Origin: Alphaproteobacteria bacterium
GTDB lineage: Bacteria; Pseudomonadota; Alphaproteobacteria; UBA8366; Aestuariispiraceae
NCBI GenBank assembly: GCA_006844765.1
Contig: SPJV01000057.1
Location: 1 to 13,616 of the forward strand
Length of the DNA: 13,616 nt
Reading direction: 5' to 3'
The position numbers and the translations under genes are program-made. Under the pieces are notes generated by a model. It had not been told where the DNA came from. It saw only the letters and a list, made by a program, of their open reading frames with translations, and did no database searches. Shown here in pieces: positions 7,769 to 13,616 of this stretch (its first letter is position 1; each line of letters opens with the position of its first letter).

Positions 7769-7962
7769 CGTCTCGTCTCCTGAGCTTCCGGCGCGCCTTG
7801 CGCCGCTTCCAGGGCGGCGAGCTGGCGCTTCAGCCGACGGGACCAGAAAATCGATTGAATGGCCAATAGGCCAAGTGTCGCGGCCCCGATGGCATAGGAC
7901 CACCAGACGAAGGCAGCATGCCGCCCACCGCCCAATAAGCTTCCCAGGTCACCTTCGCTCAT
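7765..7962 (-). CDS. ccmD: Small membrane protein CcmD
   Basis: A 65-residue protein with one membrane helix (about 17-37, FVWWSYAIGAATLGLLAIQSI) followed by a basic cytoplasmic stretch (WSRRLKRQLAALEA). This is the standard CcmD architecture: periplasmic N-terminus with G-rich GRHAAFVWWSY, one helix, then an R/K-rich amphipathic tail. CcmD joins the CcmABC complex and is needed to release holo-CcmE. Identification rests on its pattern and on its place between ccmC and ccmE. It overlaps both neighbours by four bases (ATGA at 7959-7962 and at 7765-7768). Confidence 0.93.
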   Translation of the reverse strand: MSEGDLGSLLGGGRHAAFVWWSYAIGAATLGLLAIQSIFWSRRLKRQLAALEAAQGAPEAQETRR

Positions 7963-8720
7963 CGCGTTGTTTCCTCGTGTTTTACGTCTTGTGTCGCATC
8001 ATCATGACGATTCAAGCCGTGGCGCGCCGCGCGCAGCTTCACGACTGTCATTTCGCCCCGCAACCGGATGATGGCCATCGCCGTCGCCAGAAAACCTAGC
8101 GCGCCCAACATCAACATCAACGCCAAGAGCATGTCCGGGTCCATTGATGGGCCGCCTTCCGCAAACAGGGTCGATTTCTGATGCAGTGTATTGAAGAAAT
8201 AGACGGAGAACTTGATCACCGGAATGTTCACGACGCCGACCACCGCCAGCAAAGCGGCCGGCTTATGCCCGCGAGACGGGTCATCAAAGGCGTTGGCCAG
8301 CGCCATATAGCCGAAATAGAGGAACAAAAGGATCAGCATCGAGGTCAGCCGGGCATCCCAGACCCAATAGGTCCCCCACGTCGGCTTGCCCCAAATCGCG
8401 CCTGTGACCAGACAGATGAAGCACAGCGCGGCACCGACCGGTGCCATTGCCCGCGCCATCAAATCACCCAGCGGATGCTTCCAGATCAGGAAACTGGCAC
8501 TCCCAAGCGCCATGCCGAAATAGAAGCCTTGTGCCAGGATCGCTGCCGGCACATGCAGATACATGATCCTGACGGTTTCATGCTGTTGGTAATCCGCTGG
8601 GGATGCAATCAGACCTTGATACAAACCGGCCAGCAGAAGAATGCCACCCAGGCCAAGGAACCAGGGCAACAGCCGCTCGGCAACGCGCATGAAACGGGCT
8701 GGATTGGCGAAACGATGCAT
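7959..8720 (-). CDS. ccmC: Heme-handling membrane protein CcmC
   Basis: A 253-residue, six-helix membrane protein that brings heme to CcmE and catalyses the covalent heme-CcmE bond. The WWD domain is at about 110-127 (IWGKPTWGTYWVWDARLTS). Two conserved histidines, H56 (YLHVPAA) and H180 (TLHQ), match the axial heme ligands of the family. The N-terminus MHRFANPARFM is typical. The ATG at 8720 is the first usable start after an in-frame stop. Its AAGGAT is about 14 bases upstream, so initiation may be weaker than for the overlapping genes. A 66-base purine-rich spacer separates it from ccmB, the largest gap inside the ccm cluster. Confidence 0.95.
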   Translation of the reverse strand: MHRFANPARFMRVAERLLPWFLGLGGILLLAGLYQGLIASPADYQQHETVRIMYLHVPAAILAQGFYFGMALGSASFLIWKHPLGDLMARAMAPVGAALCFICLVTGAIWGKPTWGTYWVWDARLTSMLILLFLYFGYMALANAFDDPSRGHKPAALLAVVGVVNIPVIKFSVYFFNTLHQKSTLFAEGGPSMDPDMLLALMLMLGALGFLATAMAIIRLRGEMTVVKLRAARHGLNRHDDATQDVKHEETTR

Positions 8721-8786
8721 AGGGCTACCCAGTTATCCTTTTTATTCTTATCAGCCTTACTTTCAGCCGTCTTCTTACCAACGGTC

Positions 8787-9455
8787 TTATTCGACCGCAT
8801 TTCTGATTGCCGCCGCCGCCGCCAGGGGCGCAAGCGCCAGGGAGGCCAGCAGGATCGCCCCCAGATACAGGAAATGGGGTCGAACACTAAAGCCGGCAAC
8901 CGCCGCGTCCACAGCAGTTACCCCAAATATCAGGACTGGGATATACAACGGAAGAACCAGCAAGGCCATCAACAATCCAGCCCGCCTTGCGCCCAGGGTC
9001 AGGGCTGCGCCGACGGCGCCGATCAGGCTCAGGCTTGGTGTGCCCAGCGCCAAGCCGGCGATCAGGATCGGATAAGCGGTTTCGGTCAGGTTCAGCATGA
9101 TCCCCAGCAGCGGTGCCAGGGCAATCAGCGGCAGGCCGGTCCCGATCCAATGCGCGGCTGCTTTGCCAAGCACCAGGATTGGCAGGGGCGCCGGCGTCAA
9201 AGTGATCAGCTCCAGCGCGCCATCCTCCCAATCCTGTTGAAACAAACGGTCGAGCGAGAGCATGACCGCCAACAGGGCAAGCACCCAGACAATCCCCGGC
9301 GCGATGCGCCCCAATGTCTCGGGTCCCGGACCAACGCCGAAGGGAAACAGGGCGGCAGCGACAACGAAAAACGCCATGACCAGCGCGACATCCGTGCTCT
9401 GGCGGATGGTCAGCAACAGATCGCGCTTCAGGATTGTCAGGAAAACGCCGGTCAT
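8787..9455 (-). CDS. ccmB: Heme exporter ABC permease CcmB
   Basis: The 222-residue, six-helix integral membrane subunit that pairs with CcmA. The complex uses ATP to drive release of holo-CcmE from CcmC. The family opening FLTILKRDLLLTIRQSTDVALVM, the LDRLFQQDWEDGALELITLTP segment (about residues 68-90) and the hydrophobic helices through SVRPHFLYLGAILLASLALAPLAAAAAIR all match CcmB. Length is normal. The ATG overlaps the ccmA stop (9452-9455). Confidence 0.95.
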   Translation of the reverse strand: MTGVFLTILKRDLLLTIRQSTDVALVMAFFVVAAALFPFGVGPGPETLGRIAPGIVWVLALLAVMLSLDRLFQQDWEDGALELITLTPAPLPILVLGKAAAHWIGTGLPLIALAPLLGIMLNLTETAYPILIAGLALGTPSLSLIGAVGAALTLGARRAGLLMALLVLPLYIPVLIFGVTAVDAAVAGFSVRPHFLYLGAILLASLALAPLAAAAAIRNAVE

Positions 9456-10093
9456 GCCGCCTGTCCCCGCAGGCGTCCTGGTGCAAAATCTGCCATATCC
9501 AGGTTTTTCGCGTCGGGCAACGCAATCGGCACATGGGTTGCGGCGGCGACGATACCGCCCTCTGCCCGATGCGCGGCGATCAAATGCTCCAATCGTTCTT
9601 GAGAGGCTTTATCCAGCCCAACCGTCGGCTCGTCCAAAAGCCAGATCGGGCGGGATTCGACGATCAGGCGGGCAAGGGCGACGCGGCGTTTTTGTCCCGA
9701 TGACAGGATGCGGGCCGGCGTATCGGCCAGTCCGGTCAGCTCAAACCCTTCCAAGGCGGCGTCGACCCGATTAGGAAGACCGCCCAGATCGGCCCAGAAC
9801 TGCAAACCTTCGCGTACCGTCAGGGCGGATTTCAGGGCTTCCTGATGACCGCAATAACTGACGCGGGCGCGATGGGCTTCGCGGTCCTCATCGATCGGAG
9901 TCCCGTGCCAAGACAGGCTTCCGGCAGCGGGCTGGATCAACCCGGCCAACACGCGTAACAGGCTGGACTTACCGGCGCCATTGGGTCCGGTCAGCTGGCA
10001 CGCGGTGCCCGCCGTCCAGGCAAAATTCAGACGCGCGAAGACCGGGCGCTCGCCCCGGATACAGGTCAGGTCTTGGCCAGTTAACTCCGACAT
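9452..10093 (-). CDS. ccmA: Cytochrome c maturation ATPase CcmA
   Basis: The 213-residue ABC ATPase of the CcmABCD complex. It has Walker A GPNGAGKSS (36-44), a Q-loop glutamine in CGHQEAL (Q84), the signature LSSGQKRRVALARL (130-143), Walker B IWLLDEP (150-156) and an H-loop histidine in AATHVP (H187). The opening LTCIRGERPVFARLNF is typical of CcmA. It is the first gene of the ccm operon. The six bases before the ATG are CCCGCC and no Shine-Dalgarno sequence is visible, while a -10-like TCTATT sits immediately upstream. The mRNA may therefore begin at the ATG. Confidence 0.96.
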   Translation of the reverse strand: MSELTGQDLTCIRGERPVFARLNFAWTAGTACQLTGPNGAGKSSLLRVLAGLIQPAAGSLSWHGTPIDEDREAHRARVSYCGHQEALKSALTVREGLQFWADLGGLPNRVDAALEGFELTGLADTPARILSSGQKRRVALARLIVESRPIWLLDEPTVGLDKASQERLEHLIAAHRAEGGIVAAATHVPIALPDAKNLDMADFAPGRLRGQAA

Positions 10094-10099
10094 GGCGGG

Positions 10100-10128
10100 A
10101 ATAGAGACTGCCAGACCGGATGGGTCAA
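10100..10128 (-). promoter_or_regulatory. Predicted sigma70-type promoter of the ccm operon
   Basis: On the minus strand TTGACC (10128-10123) and TCTATT (10105-10100) are separated by 17 bases, giving 5/6 and 4/6 matches to the -35 and -10 consensus. The -10 ends six bases before the ccmA ATG, so the expected transcription start falls on or next to the A of the start codon. Confidence 0.5.
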
Positions 10129-10129
10129 T

Positions 10130-10141
10130 GGGGCCGGCCCC
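10130..10141. promoter_or_regulatory. Perfect 12-bp palindrome next to the ccmA promoter
   Basis: GGGGCCGGCCCC is a perfect inverted repeat that ends one base upstream of the predicted -35. Its position would suit an operator for a dimeric regulator. Short GC palindromes also arise by chance in GC-rich DNA, and no regulator can be named. Confidence 0.25.
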
Positions 10142-10206
10142 GTGCGATGAACAAAACCCTGTGTAAGAGCAGCATTTTCAGGCAGATGGATCGTGAGATG
10201 TCGGCC

Positions 10207-10249
10207 AAAAAAGCGGCGACCGCCAGCGGGGGGAAAGCTGGCGGTCGCC
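10207..10249 (-). terminator. Rho-independent terminator
   Basis: On the minus strand a perfect 13-bp stem (10249-10237 paired with 10227-10215, arms GGCGACCGCCAGC / GCTGGCGGTCGCC) closes a nine-base loop, TTTCCCCCC. It is followed by GC and six T residues (10212-10207). It ends transcription coming from the transglutaminase gene or from the candidate small RNA. It also insulates the ccm operon, whose promoter lies about 80 bases further on. Confidence 0.85.
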
Positions 10250-10340
10250 TTTCGCGGTTGCAACGGTCCGGGGGAGGACCGTCACGAGGCCCCGTCAGGA
10301 AAATCGGAGCCCCGTTGAGAGGGGAGGTCTCAGCGCTTTA
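10207..10340 (-). ncRNA. Candidate small RNA with three C-rich hairpin loops
   Basis: The minus strand between the transglutaminase gene and ccmA folds into a series of hairpins. The first is TGAGA/TCTCA (10332-10316) with loop CCTCCCC. The second is ACGGGGC paired with GCCTCGT (10315-10309 with 10290-10284, one G-U pair) around an 18-base loop. The third is a perfect 7-bp ACGGTCC/GGACCGT (10282-10263) with loop TCCCCC. The last is the terminator hairpin, with loop TTTCCCCCC. Three of the four loops expose pyrimidine-rich, C-rich sequence of anti-Shine-Dalgarno type. This resembles the alphaproteobacterial alpha-r14/'cuckoo' class, whose loops carry CCUCCUCCC-like motifs, although the exact motif differs. 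No convincing promoter is visible: TATATC at about 10341-10346 could be a -10, but its -35 is poor. The RNA might instead be the processed 3' UTR of the upstream gene. Confidence 0.45.
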
Positions 10341-10438
10341 GATATAAGATGCCGGAAGCGTCCTTCCAGCGGTCGAAATAAGGCAATTTCGGGGCAGGTT
10401 GTCCAAGTTGCTTGCTTGCCGTTTCATCTCGGCAGGTG

Positions 10439-11245
10439 TTAGCCCGTGGAGTTGGCCCAGAAAGGTGGCGGTATTTCCATCGATTGTGGCTCGGCTTTCG
10501 CCAGGTGGTCGTAGGTCTCCAAAACACCTTGGTTGAACGCGCACCCATCAGGCAAAGCGGCGCGAAAGCCATCCCAATCGGAGGCTAGTTTTCCTTTCAG
10601 CGCGAGGCAGTCGCGGACCAGATTGACGGTCATGAACCAGAGGCCGGAGACCTCCCCCAATTTTCCGAAACAATCCGGATCCGCCTGTCCGGCGCGTACC
10701 AGTCGCCACGCGGCGTTTGCGTCAATGAACGCGTTTTCTGGCATGTCGGTGACGTCGTGTGTTGTGTTGAGATGTTTCGCCAAGCTTGGCGTCATCTGTG
10801 CATCTGCTCTCCGCCACCCAGCGCTTGGGTCGGTTTTCCAATATTCCGTAATCCAATGATCTTCGAACCACCCAGGTGTCTGCGCAGTAAAATAGGGTGC
10901 GTATCCGCATCGAACCCTTGCCGGTCGTCCCGTCGCCCGGATCAAACCGCAGAGCATCAGGGCAAAGTCGCGGCATGTTCCCACTGAACGCTGTGACGGT
11001 GGCTGTGGATCAATGGAGCCCAAAGCGGCTAGACGCTCGGCAAGCGGCTGGGTCGCGCGGGAGATGTTGGATCGGTTTGGGAAATCCTGGTCTTCAAGAA
11101 AGCCGAAGTGATCATGGATCAGAAGCCCTTGGACGATGGCGCACAAGGAGTGGATGTCCTCCGGCAGCGATTCGATGCATCCGCCGACATCGCCCAGATC
11201 GCTCCAGGCATCATGGGATAGGTACCGTGATGCGTCGGCTGTCAT
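10439..11245 (-). CDS. Transglutaminase-like cysteine protein
   Basis: A 268-residue, apparently cytoplasmic protein with a transglutaminase-like (papain-fold) core. The catalytic triad is visible: Cys in VGTCRDFALMLCGLIRATG (C91), His in FEDHWITEYW (H130) and Asp in WRRADAQ (D148). The ARVRCGYAPYF strand between Cys and His is typical of bacterial members. Bacterial proteins of this type are mostly uncharacterised amidases or proteases, so no substrate can be given. No signal peptide or membrane helix is seen. The ATG at 11245 follows the stop of the 79-residue gene by nine bases, and that gene's TGA lies within a GAGG ribosome site, so the two are probably translated together. The C-terminus ends abruptly in ANSTG without the conserved tail I would expect in related proteins. 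A late frameshift is possible. Confidence 0.75.
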   Translation of the reverse strand: MTADASRYLSHDAWSDLGDVGGCIESLPEDIHSLCAIVQGLLIHDHFGFLEDQDFPNRSNISRATQPLAERLAALGSIDPQPPSQRSVGTCRDFALMLCGLIRATGRPARVRCGYAPYFTAQTPGWFEDHWITEYWKTDPSAGWRRADAQMTPSLAKHLNTTHDVTDMPENAFIDANAAWRLVRAGQADPDCFGKLGEVSGLWFMTVNLVRDCLALKGKLASDWDGFRAALPDGCAFNQGVLETYDHLAKAEPQSMEIPPPFWANSTG

Positions 11246-11254
11246 GCCGTGGCC

Positions 11255-11494
11255 TCAGCTTTCGCTCTCCAGCATCCGGCGGATCTCGAAATCGCGGGGG
11301 GTGAATTTGGTCAGGGATTCATTCAAGCGTCGGGTAAAGCCCTCATAATCACCGCTGCCATCCGGCTGCATGGTTTCAGAGATTGCCGTCATTATTTCCG
11401 TATAAAGCTCATGACCAGCCCGGGCGAGCTGCAGGGCCCGCATCCGATCCATCGTGAGTTCCCTGATCACGCGCTGAGCTTCTTCATCGGACAT
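11255..11494 (-). CDS. Small protein of unknown function (79 residues)
   Basis: I do not recognise this protein. It is hydrophilic, charged and predicted helical by eye (SDEEAQRVIREL, RMRALQLARAGHELYTEIM), with a C-terminal stretch RLNESLTKFTPRDFEIRRML. No cysteine, signal peptide or membrane helix is present. The gene is likely real: a very strong GAGGAGGA (11508-11501) sits six bases before the ATG at 11494, the codon pattern is coding-like, and its stop lies nine bases before the transglutaminase-like gene. A second ATG at 11498 is out of frame and closes after four codons. The tight linkage suggests a partner or regulator of the transglutaminase-like protein, but that is inference. Confidence 0.7.
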   Translation of the reverse strand: MSDEEAQRVIRELTMDRMRALQLARAGHELYTEIMTAISETMQPDGSGDYEGFTRRLNESLTKFTPRDFEIRRMLESES

Positions 11495-11540
11495 TCATTC
11501 TCCTCCTCTTGTTTCAGAGAAATTATCTTTTTATAAGGCG

Positions 11541-12632
11541 TTATGCTGCGTTGCTGAGAGCGGATTTGAAGGCGTCAATGGTGCGGTCAATATCCGCATC
11601 ACCGAGATCGCGATGAACGACCAATCGCATCCGCGCGCCGCCAAGCAGCTTAAGCCCGTCAGATGCCAAGTTTTGCACAATGCGGTCCGGCTCCGATGTC
11701 TCCAGCGCGACATGCACCATATTCGTCTGACCAGGAGAGGTATCCACAGACAGGCCGGGCATTGCTGCCAGCGCATCCCGAAGCTTTGCCGCCCGGGCAT
11801 GATCATCGGCAAGGCCTGCCCGGTGATGCTCCAACGCATGCAGTCCAGCGGCAGCAAAGACGCCAGCCTGCCGCATACCACCCCCCAGCATTTTGCGCCA
11901 GCGCCGGGCTTTATCGATCAAGCTGCGGGGCCCACAGAGTACACTACCCGCAGGCGCGCCAAGCCCTTTTGAAAGGCAAATCGATATCGAATCAGCAGAG
12001 GCTGCCAGCTCGGTCGGGGAGACACCCAATGCAACGGCAGCGTTGAAGAAGCGGGCGCCATCCAGATGGATCGCCAGCCCCGCATCGCGCCCCGCCTTTG
12101 CGGCTGCTTCCTGACGGGCAAGCGGGACGGCACGGCCGGTAACGGTGTTTTCCAGGCTTAAGAGCTTGGATATTGGAAAGTGCGGGTCATCCGGCTGCAC
12201 CGCAGTGGTGATATCCGCCGGCTCAAGCCCGCCATCAGCGGAGACCGGCAGGGGTGTCAACGCGATCCCGCCCAGAACAGAGGCGCCCCGGGCCTCATAG
12301 CCGAAGACATGGAATTCGCGCCCCGTCAGTATTTCTTCGCCGCGCGCGCAATGAGCAAGCAGGGCTGCAAAATTACTTTGCGTGCCGCTGGTCAGGAAAA
12401 TTGCGGCTTCCTTGCCTAAAATCTCGGCGAGCGTTTCCTCAAGCCTGTTCACTGTTGGATCATCGCCAAAGACATCGTCACCGACAGCGGCAGAGGCCAT
12501 TGCCTCCCGCATTGCCTGGCTGGGCTGTGTTACGGTATCGCTGCGCAGATCCACCATGCTGGCGGTGTTGTGGCCGGATGGCGTCGATGACTGGCCGGCG
12601 GGATAGGCGGTCGTGGATTGGGCGGATGCCAT
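11541..12632 (-). CDS. ltaE: Low-specificity L-threonine aldolase (PLP enzyme)
   Basis: A 363-residue, fold-type I PLP enzyme expected to cleave L-threonine and L-allo-threonine to glycine and acetaldehyde, often reversibly. Family marks are the opening MVDLRSDTVTQPS (from residue 26), GDDVFGDDPTVNRLE, FLTSGTQSN (PLP phosphate site), FHVFGYEARGASVLGG (H108), HLDGARFFNA (D191) and the PLP lysine in SICLSKGLGAPAGSVLCG (K222). The ATG at 12632 is chosen because AAGGAG lies eight bases upstream. The frame stays open to 12704 without a comparable site. This start gives about 25 extra Ser/Thr/Ala-rich residues before the usual MVDLRSDT start. The ATG at 12557 would give the standard N-terminus but has no ribosome site. 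Confidence 0.92.
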   Translation of the reverse strand: MASAQSTTAYPAGQSSTPSGHNTASMVDLRSDTVTQPSQAMREAMASAAVGDDVFGDDPTVNRLEETLAEILGKEAAIFLTSGTQSNFAALLAHCARGEEILTGREFHVFGYEARGASVLGGIALTPLPVSADGGLEPADITTAVQPDDPHFPISKLLSLENTVTGRAVPLARQEAAAKAGRDAGLAIHLDGARFFNAAVALGVSPTELAASADSISICLSKGLGAPAGSVLCGPRSLIDKARRWRKMLGGGMRQAGVFAAAGLHALEHHRAGLADDHARAAKLRDALAAMPGLSVDTSPGQTNMVHVALETSEPDRIVQNLASDGLKLLGGARMRLVVHRDLGDADIDRTIDAFKSALSNAA

Positions 12633-12779
12633 GTCGGGCTCTCCTTCAAAGCATGTAGAGCGTGTTCGATCCCTAACCATGAAAGCAGCCGGACCGACAG
12701 GCAAGGTCTAAGCATATCGTTTTTCGGGTGTTCGACCTCCGTAGGAAGCGCACCGAAGGCAGAAATGTCAGAGTCTTGG

Positions 12780-13616
12780 TTAGTTGGGGCTTGGCGAGTT
12801 GGGGAAGGTTACCGTGACTGTTGTCCCTGCACCCACCGTACTTGCCAGATGAATGTCGCCGCCATGCAGGTCGACCAGTTCCTTTGTCAGCGCGAGCCCG
12901 AGCCCGGTGCCGCCTGCGCTGGCGCGTTTTCCATTGCTTGCCTGGATAAATGGCTCGAAGACCCGATCCTGCTCTGCAGCGGGAATACCGCAACCATGAT
13001 CAACGACGCTGATCACAACAGTTGTGGCTTCAGCCCGGGCATTGATCGTGATTGGTTTGTCGTTCGTAGAGAACTTGTCGGCATTGGAGATAAGGTTGAT
13101 CAGGATGCGTTGCAGACCGGCGTTGTCGGCGAAGATCGGAAGGTCCTGATTGCTGAGAGAGAGGGTGAATAGATCGCGTGATCGTTTGCTGCTACCCGCG
13201 ACAAGCGTGATTGCATCCATGATGGCTGCACCGACCGAGAAACGGGTCGGGGTGATCTCCAGCCGTTTCGCTTCTGCTTTGGAGAAGTCGAGGATATTAT
13301 TGACGATGCCGACAAGCTGCTGGCTCGAATCATAGATATGTCCGGCATAGTCCACATATTGGCGGTTTTCGATCTTGCCCAAAAACTCTGTTTGGATGGT
13401 TTCCGAAAACCCGGATATGGCGTTCAGGGGTGTCCGGAACTCGTGGCTCATCATTGCCAAGAAGCGGGATTTTTCAGCACTGGCTTGCTCTAGAAGCGCT
13501 TTTTCCTGCACAAGCGCTTCGGTCTTCAACGCCACGACGGCTTCCAGGGACCGATTGACTTTGCGTAGCTCCAACTCGTTTACGACGACGGCGGCAAGAT
13601 CGGTTAAAATTTGGTG
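12780..13616 (-). CDS. Sensor histidine kinase, C-terminal part (gene runs off the right edge)
   Basis: The last 278 residues of a hybrid-free sensor kinase. The frame is open to the window edge. Its first visible residues, LTDLAAVVVNELELR, are typical of the end of a GAF sensor domain followed by a signalling helix, so the TTG at 13574 is not a real start. A coiled-coil linker (about 20-50) leads to the HisKA domain with the phosphorylated histidine in MMSHEFRTPLNAISG (H58), and then to the HATPase domain. That domain has an N box ILINLISNADKFS (N178), G1 VVDHGCGIP (D206), an F box FEPF and G2 GGTGLGLALTKELVDLHGG. The protein ends soon after the ATPase domain, with no receiver domain on this side. 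Its signal and partner regulator cannot be told from the window. Confidence 0.9.
   Translation of the reverse strand, partial: HQILTDLAAVVVNELELRKVNRSLEAVVALKTEALVQEKALLEQASAEKSRFLAMMSHEFRTPLNAISGFSETIQTEFLGKIENRQYVDYAGHIYDSSQQLVGIVNNILDFSKAEAKRLEITPTRFSVGAAIMDAITLVAGSSKRSRDLFTLSLSNQDLPIFADNAGLQRILINLISNADKFSTNDKPITINARAEATTVVISVVDHGCGIPAAEQDRVFEPFIQASNGKRASAGGTGLGLALTKELVDLHGGDIHLASTVGAGTTVTVTFPNSPSPN

Noticed and set aside
6821..7783. 320-codon plus-strand open frame opposite ccmF/ccmE
   Set aside because: Arg/Pro/Ala-rich shadow frame with no domain; both genes on the other strand are certain.
7769..7903. Upstream extension of the ccmE frame
   Set aside because: It would overlap nearly all of ccmD and adds non-homologous Arg/Gly-rich residues. 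The ATGA overlap at 7765-7768 gives the normal CcmE start.
8609..8840. Lysine-rich small frame across the ccmB-ccmC spacer (MRSNKTVGKK...)
   Set aside because: The lysines come from the purine-rich spacer. The frame then runs out of phase through the start of ccmC and lacks a ribosome site.
8181..9602. 473-codon plus-strand open frame opposite ccmC, ccmB and ccmA
   Set aside because: It is very rich in Gln, Arg, His and Gly, as expected when the reverse strand of hydrophobic membrane-protein genes is read. It spans three well-identified genes.
12716..12779. Partial inverted repeats after the histidine kinase stop, considered as a terminator
   Set aside because: The stem is interrupted and no T-run follows on the minus strand, so a rho-independent terminator cannot be supported.
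1..13616. CRISPR arrays, tRNA/rRNA genes, transposases, phage or defence genes
   Set aside because: I looked for spaced direct repeats, cloverleaf/T-loop sequences and mobile-element proteins and saw none. The window is conserved chromosomal sequence on one strand.

Overview
The window looks like the chromosome of a motile, respiring alphaproteobacterium, GC-rich and dense with genes. Codon use and protein signatures are of the Rhodospirillales / marine alphaproteobacterial kind: CcmI with TPRs, an alpha-type CheZ ending in a DIDALF-like tail, and a GAF-histidine kinase. The exact genus cannot be read from the sequence. Every convincing gene lies on the minus strand, so transcription runs from high to low coordinates.

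In transcription order, the right edge (12780-13616) holds the C-terminal part of a sensor histidine kinase that runs off the window. Next come a PLP-dependent threonine aldolase (11541-12632), a 79-residue protein of unknown function (11255-11494), and a transglutaminase-like cysteine protein (10439-11245). The last two are closely coupled. A 345-bp non-coding stretch follows (10094-10438). It holds a strong rho-independent terminator that caps what looks like a structured small RNA with three C-rich hairpin loops, then a 12-bp perfect palindrome, then a sigma70-type promoter so close to ccmA that the mRNA may be leaderless.

The centre (2235-10093) is a complete cytochrome c maturation (System I) locus, ccmA-B-C-D-E-F-G-H-I, with nearly every junction overlapping by 1-4 bases. 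CcmABCD load heme onto CcmE and release holo-CcmE. CcmE carries heme on a conserved histidine in the periplasm. CcmG and CcmH keep the apocytochrome CxxCH thiols reduced, CcmI presents the apocytochrome, and CcmF (with H and I) ligates the heme. CcmI is unusually long because its TPR module is duplicated.

Below it are cheZ (1351-2136), with its own upstream region containing a CtrA-like box, and argE (112-1305), an acetylornithine-deacetylase-type peptidase. The first codons of another gene, possibly an amidohydrolase, leave the left edge.

Most of the window is conserved housekeeping sequence. The least ordinary parts are the candidate small RNA with C-rich loops (10207-10340), the inferred leaderless ccmA start, the duplicated CcmI module, the FliM-like tail of CheZ, and the small-protein/transglutaminase pair.
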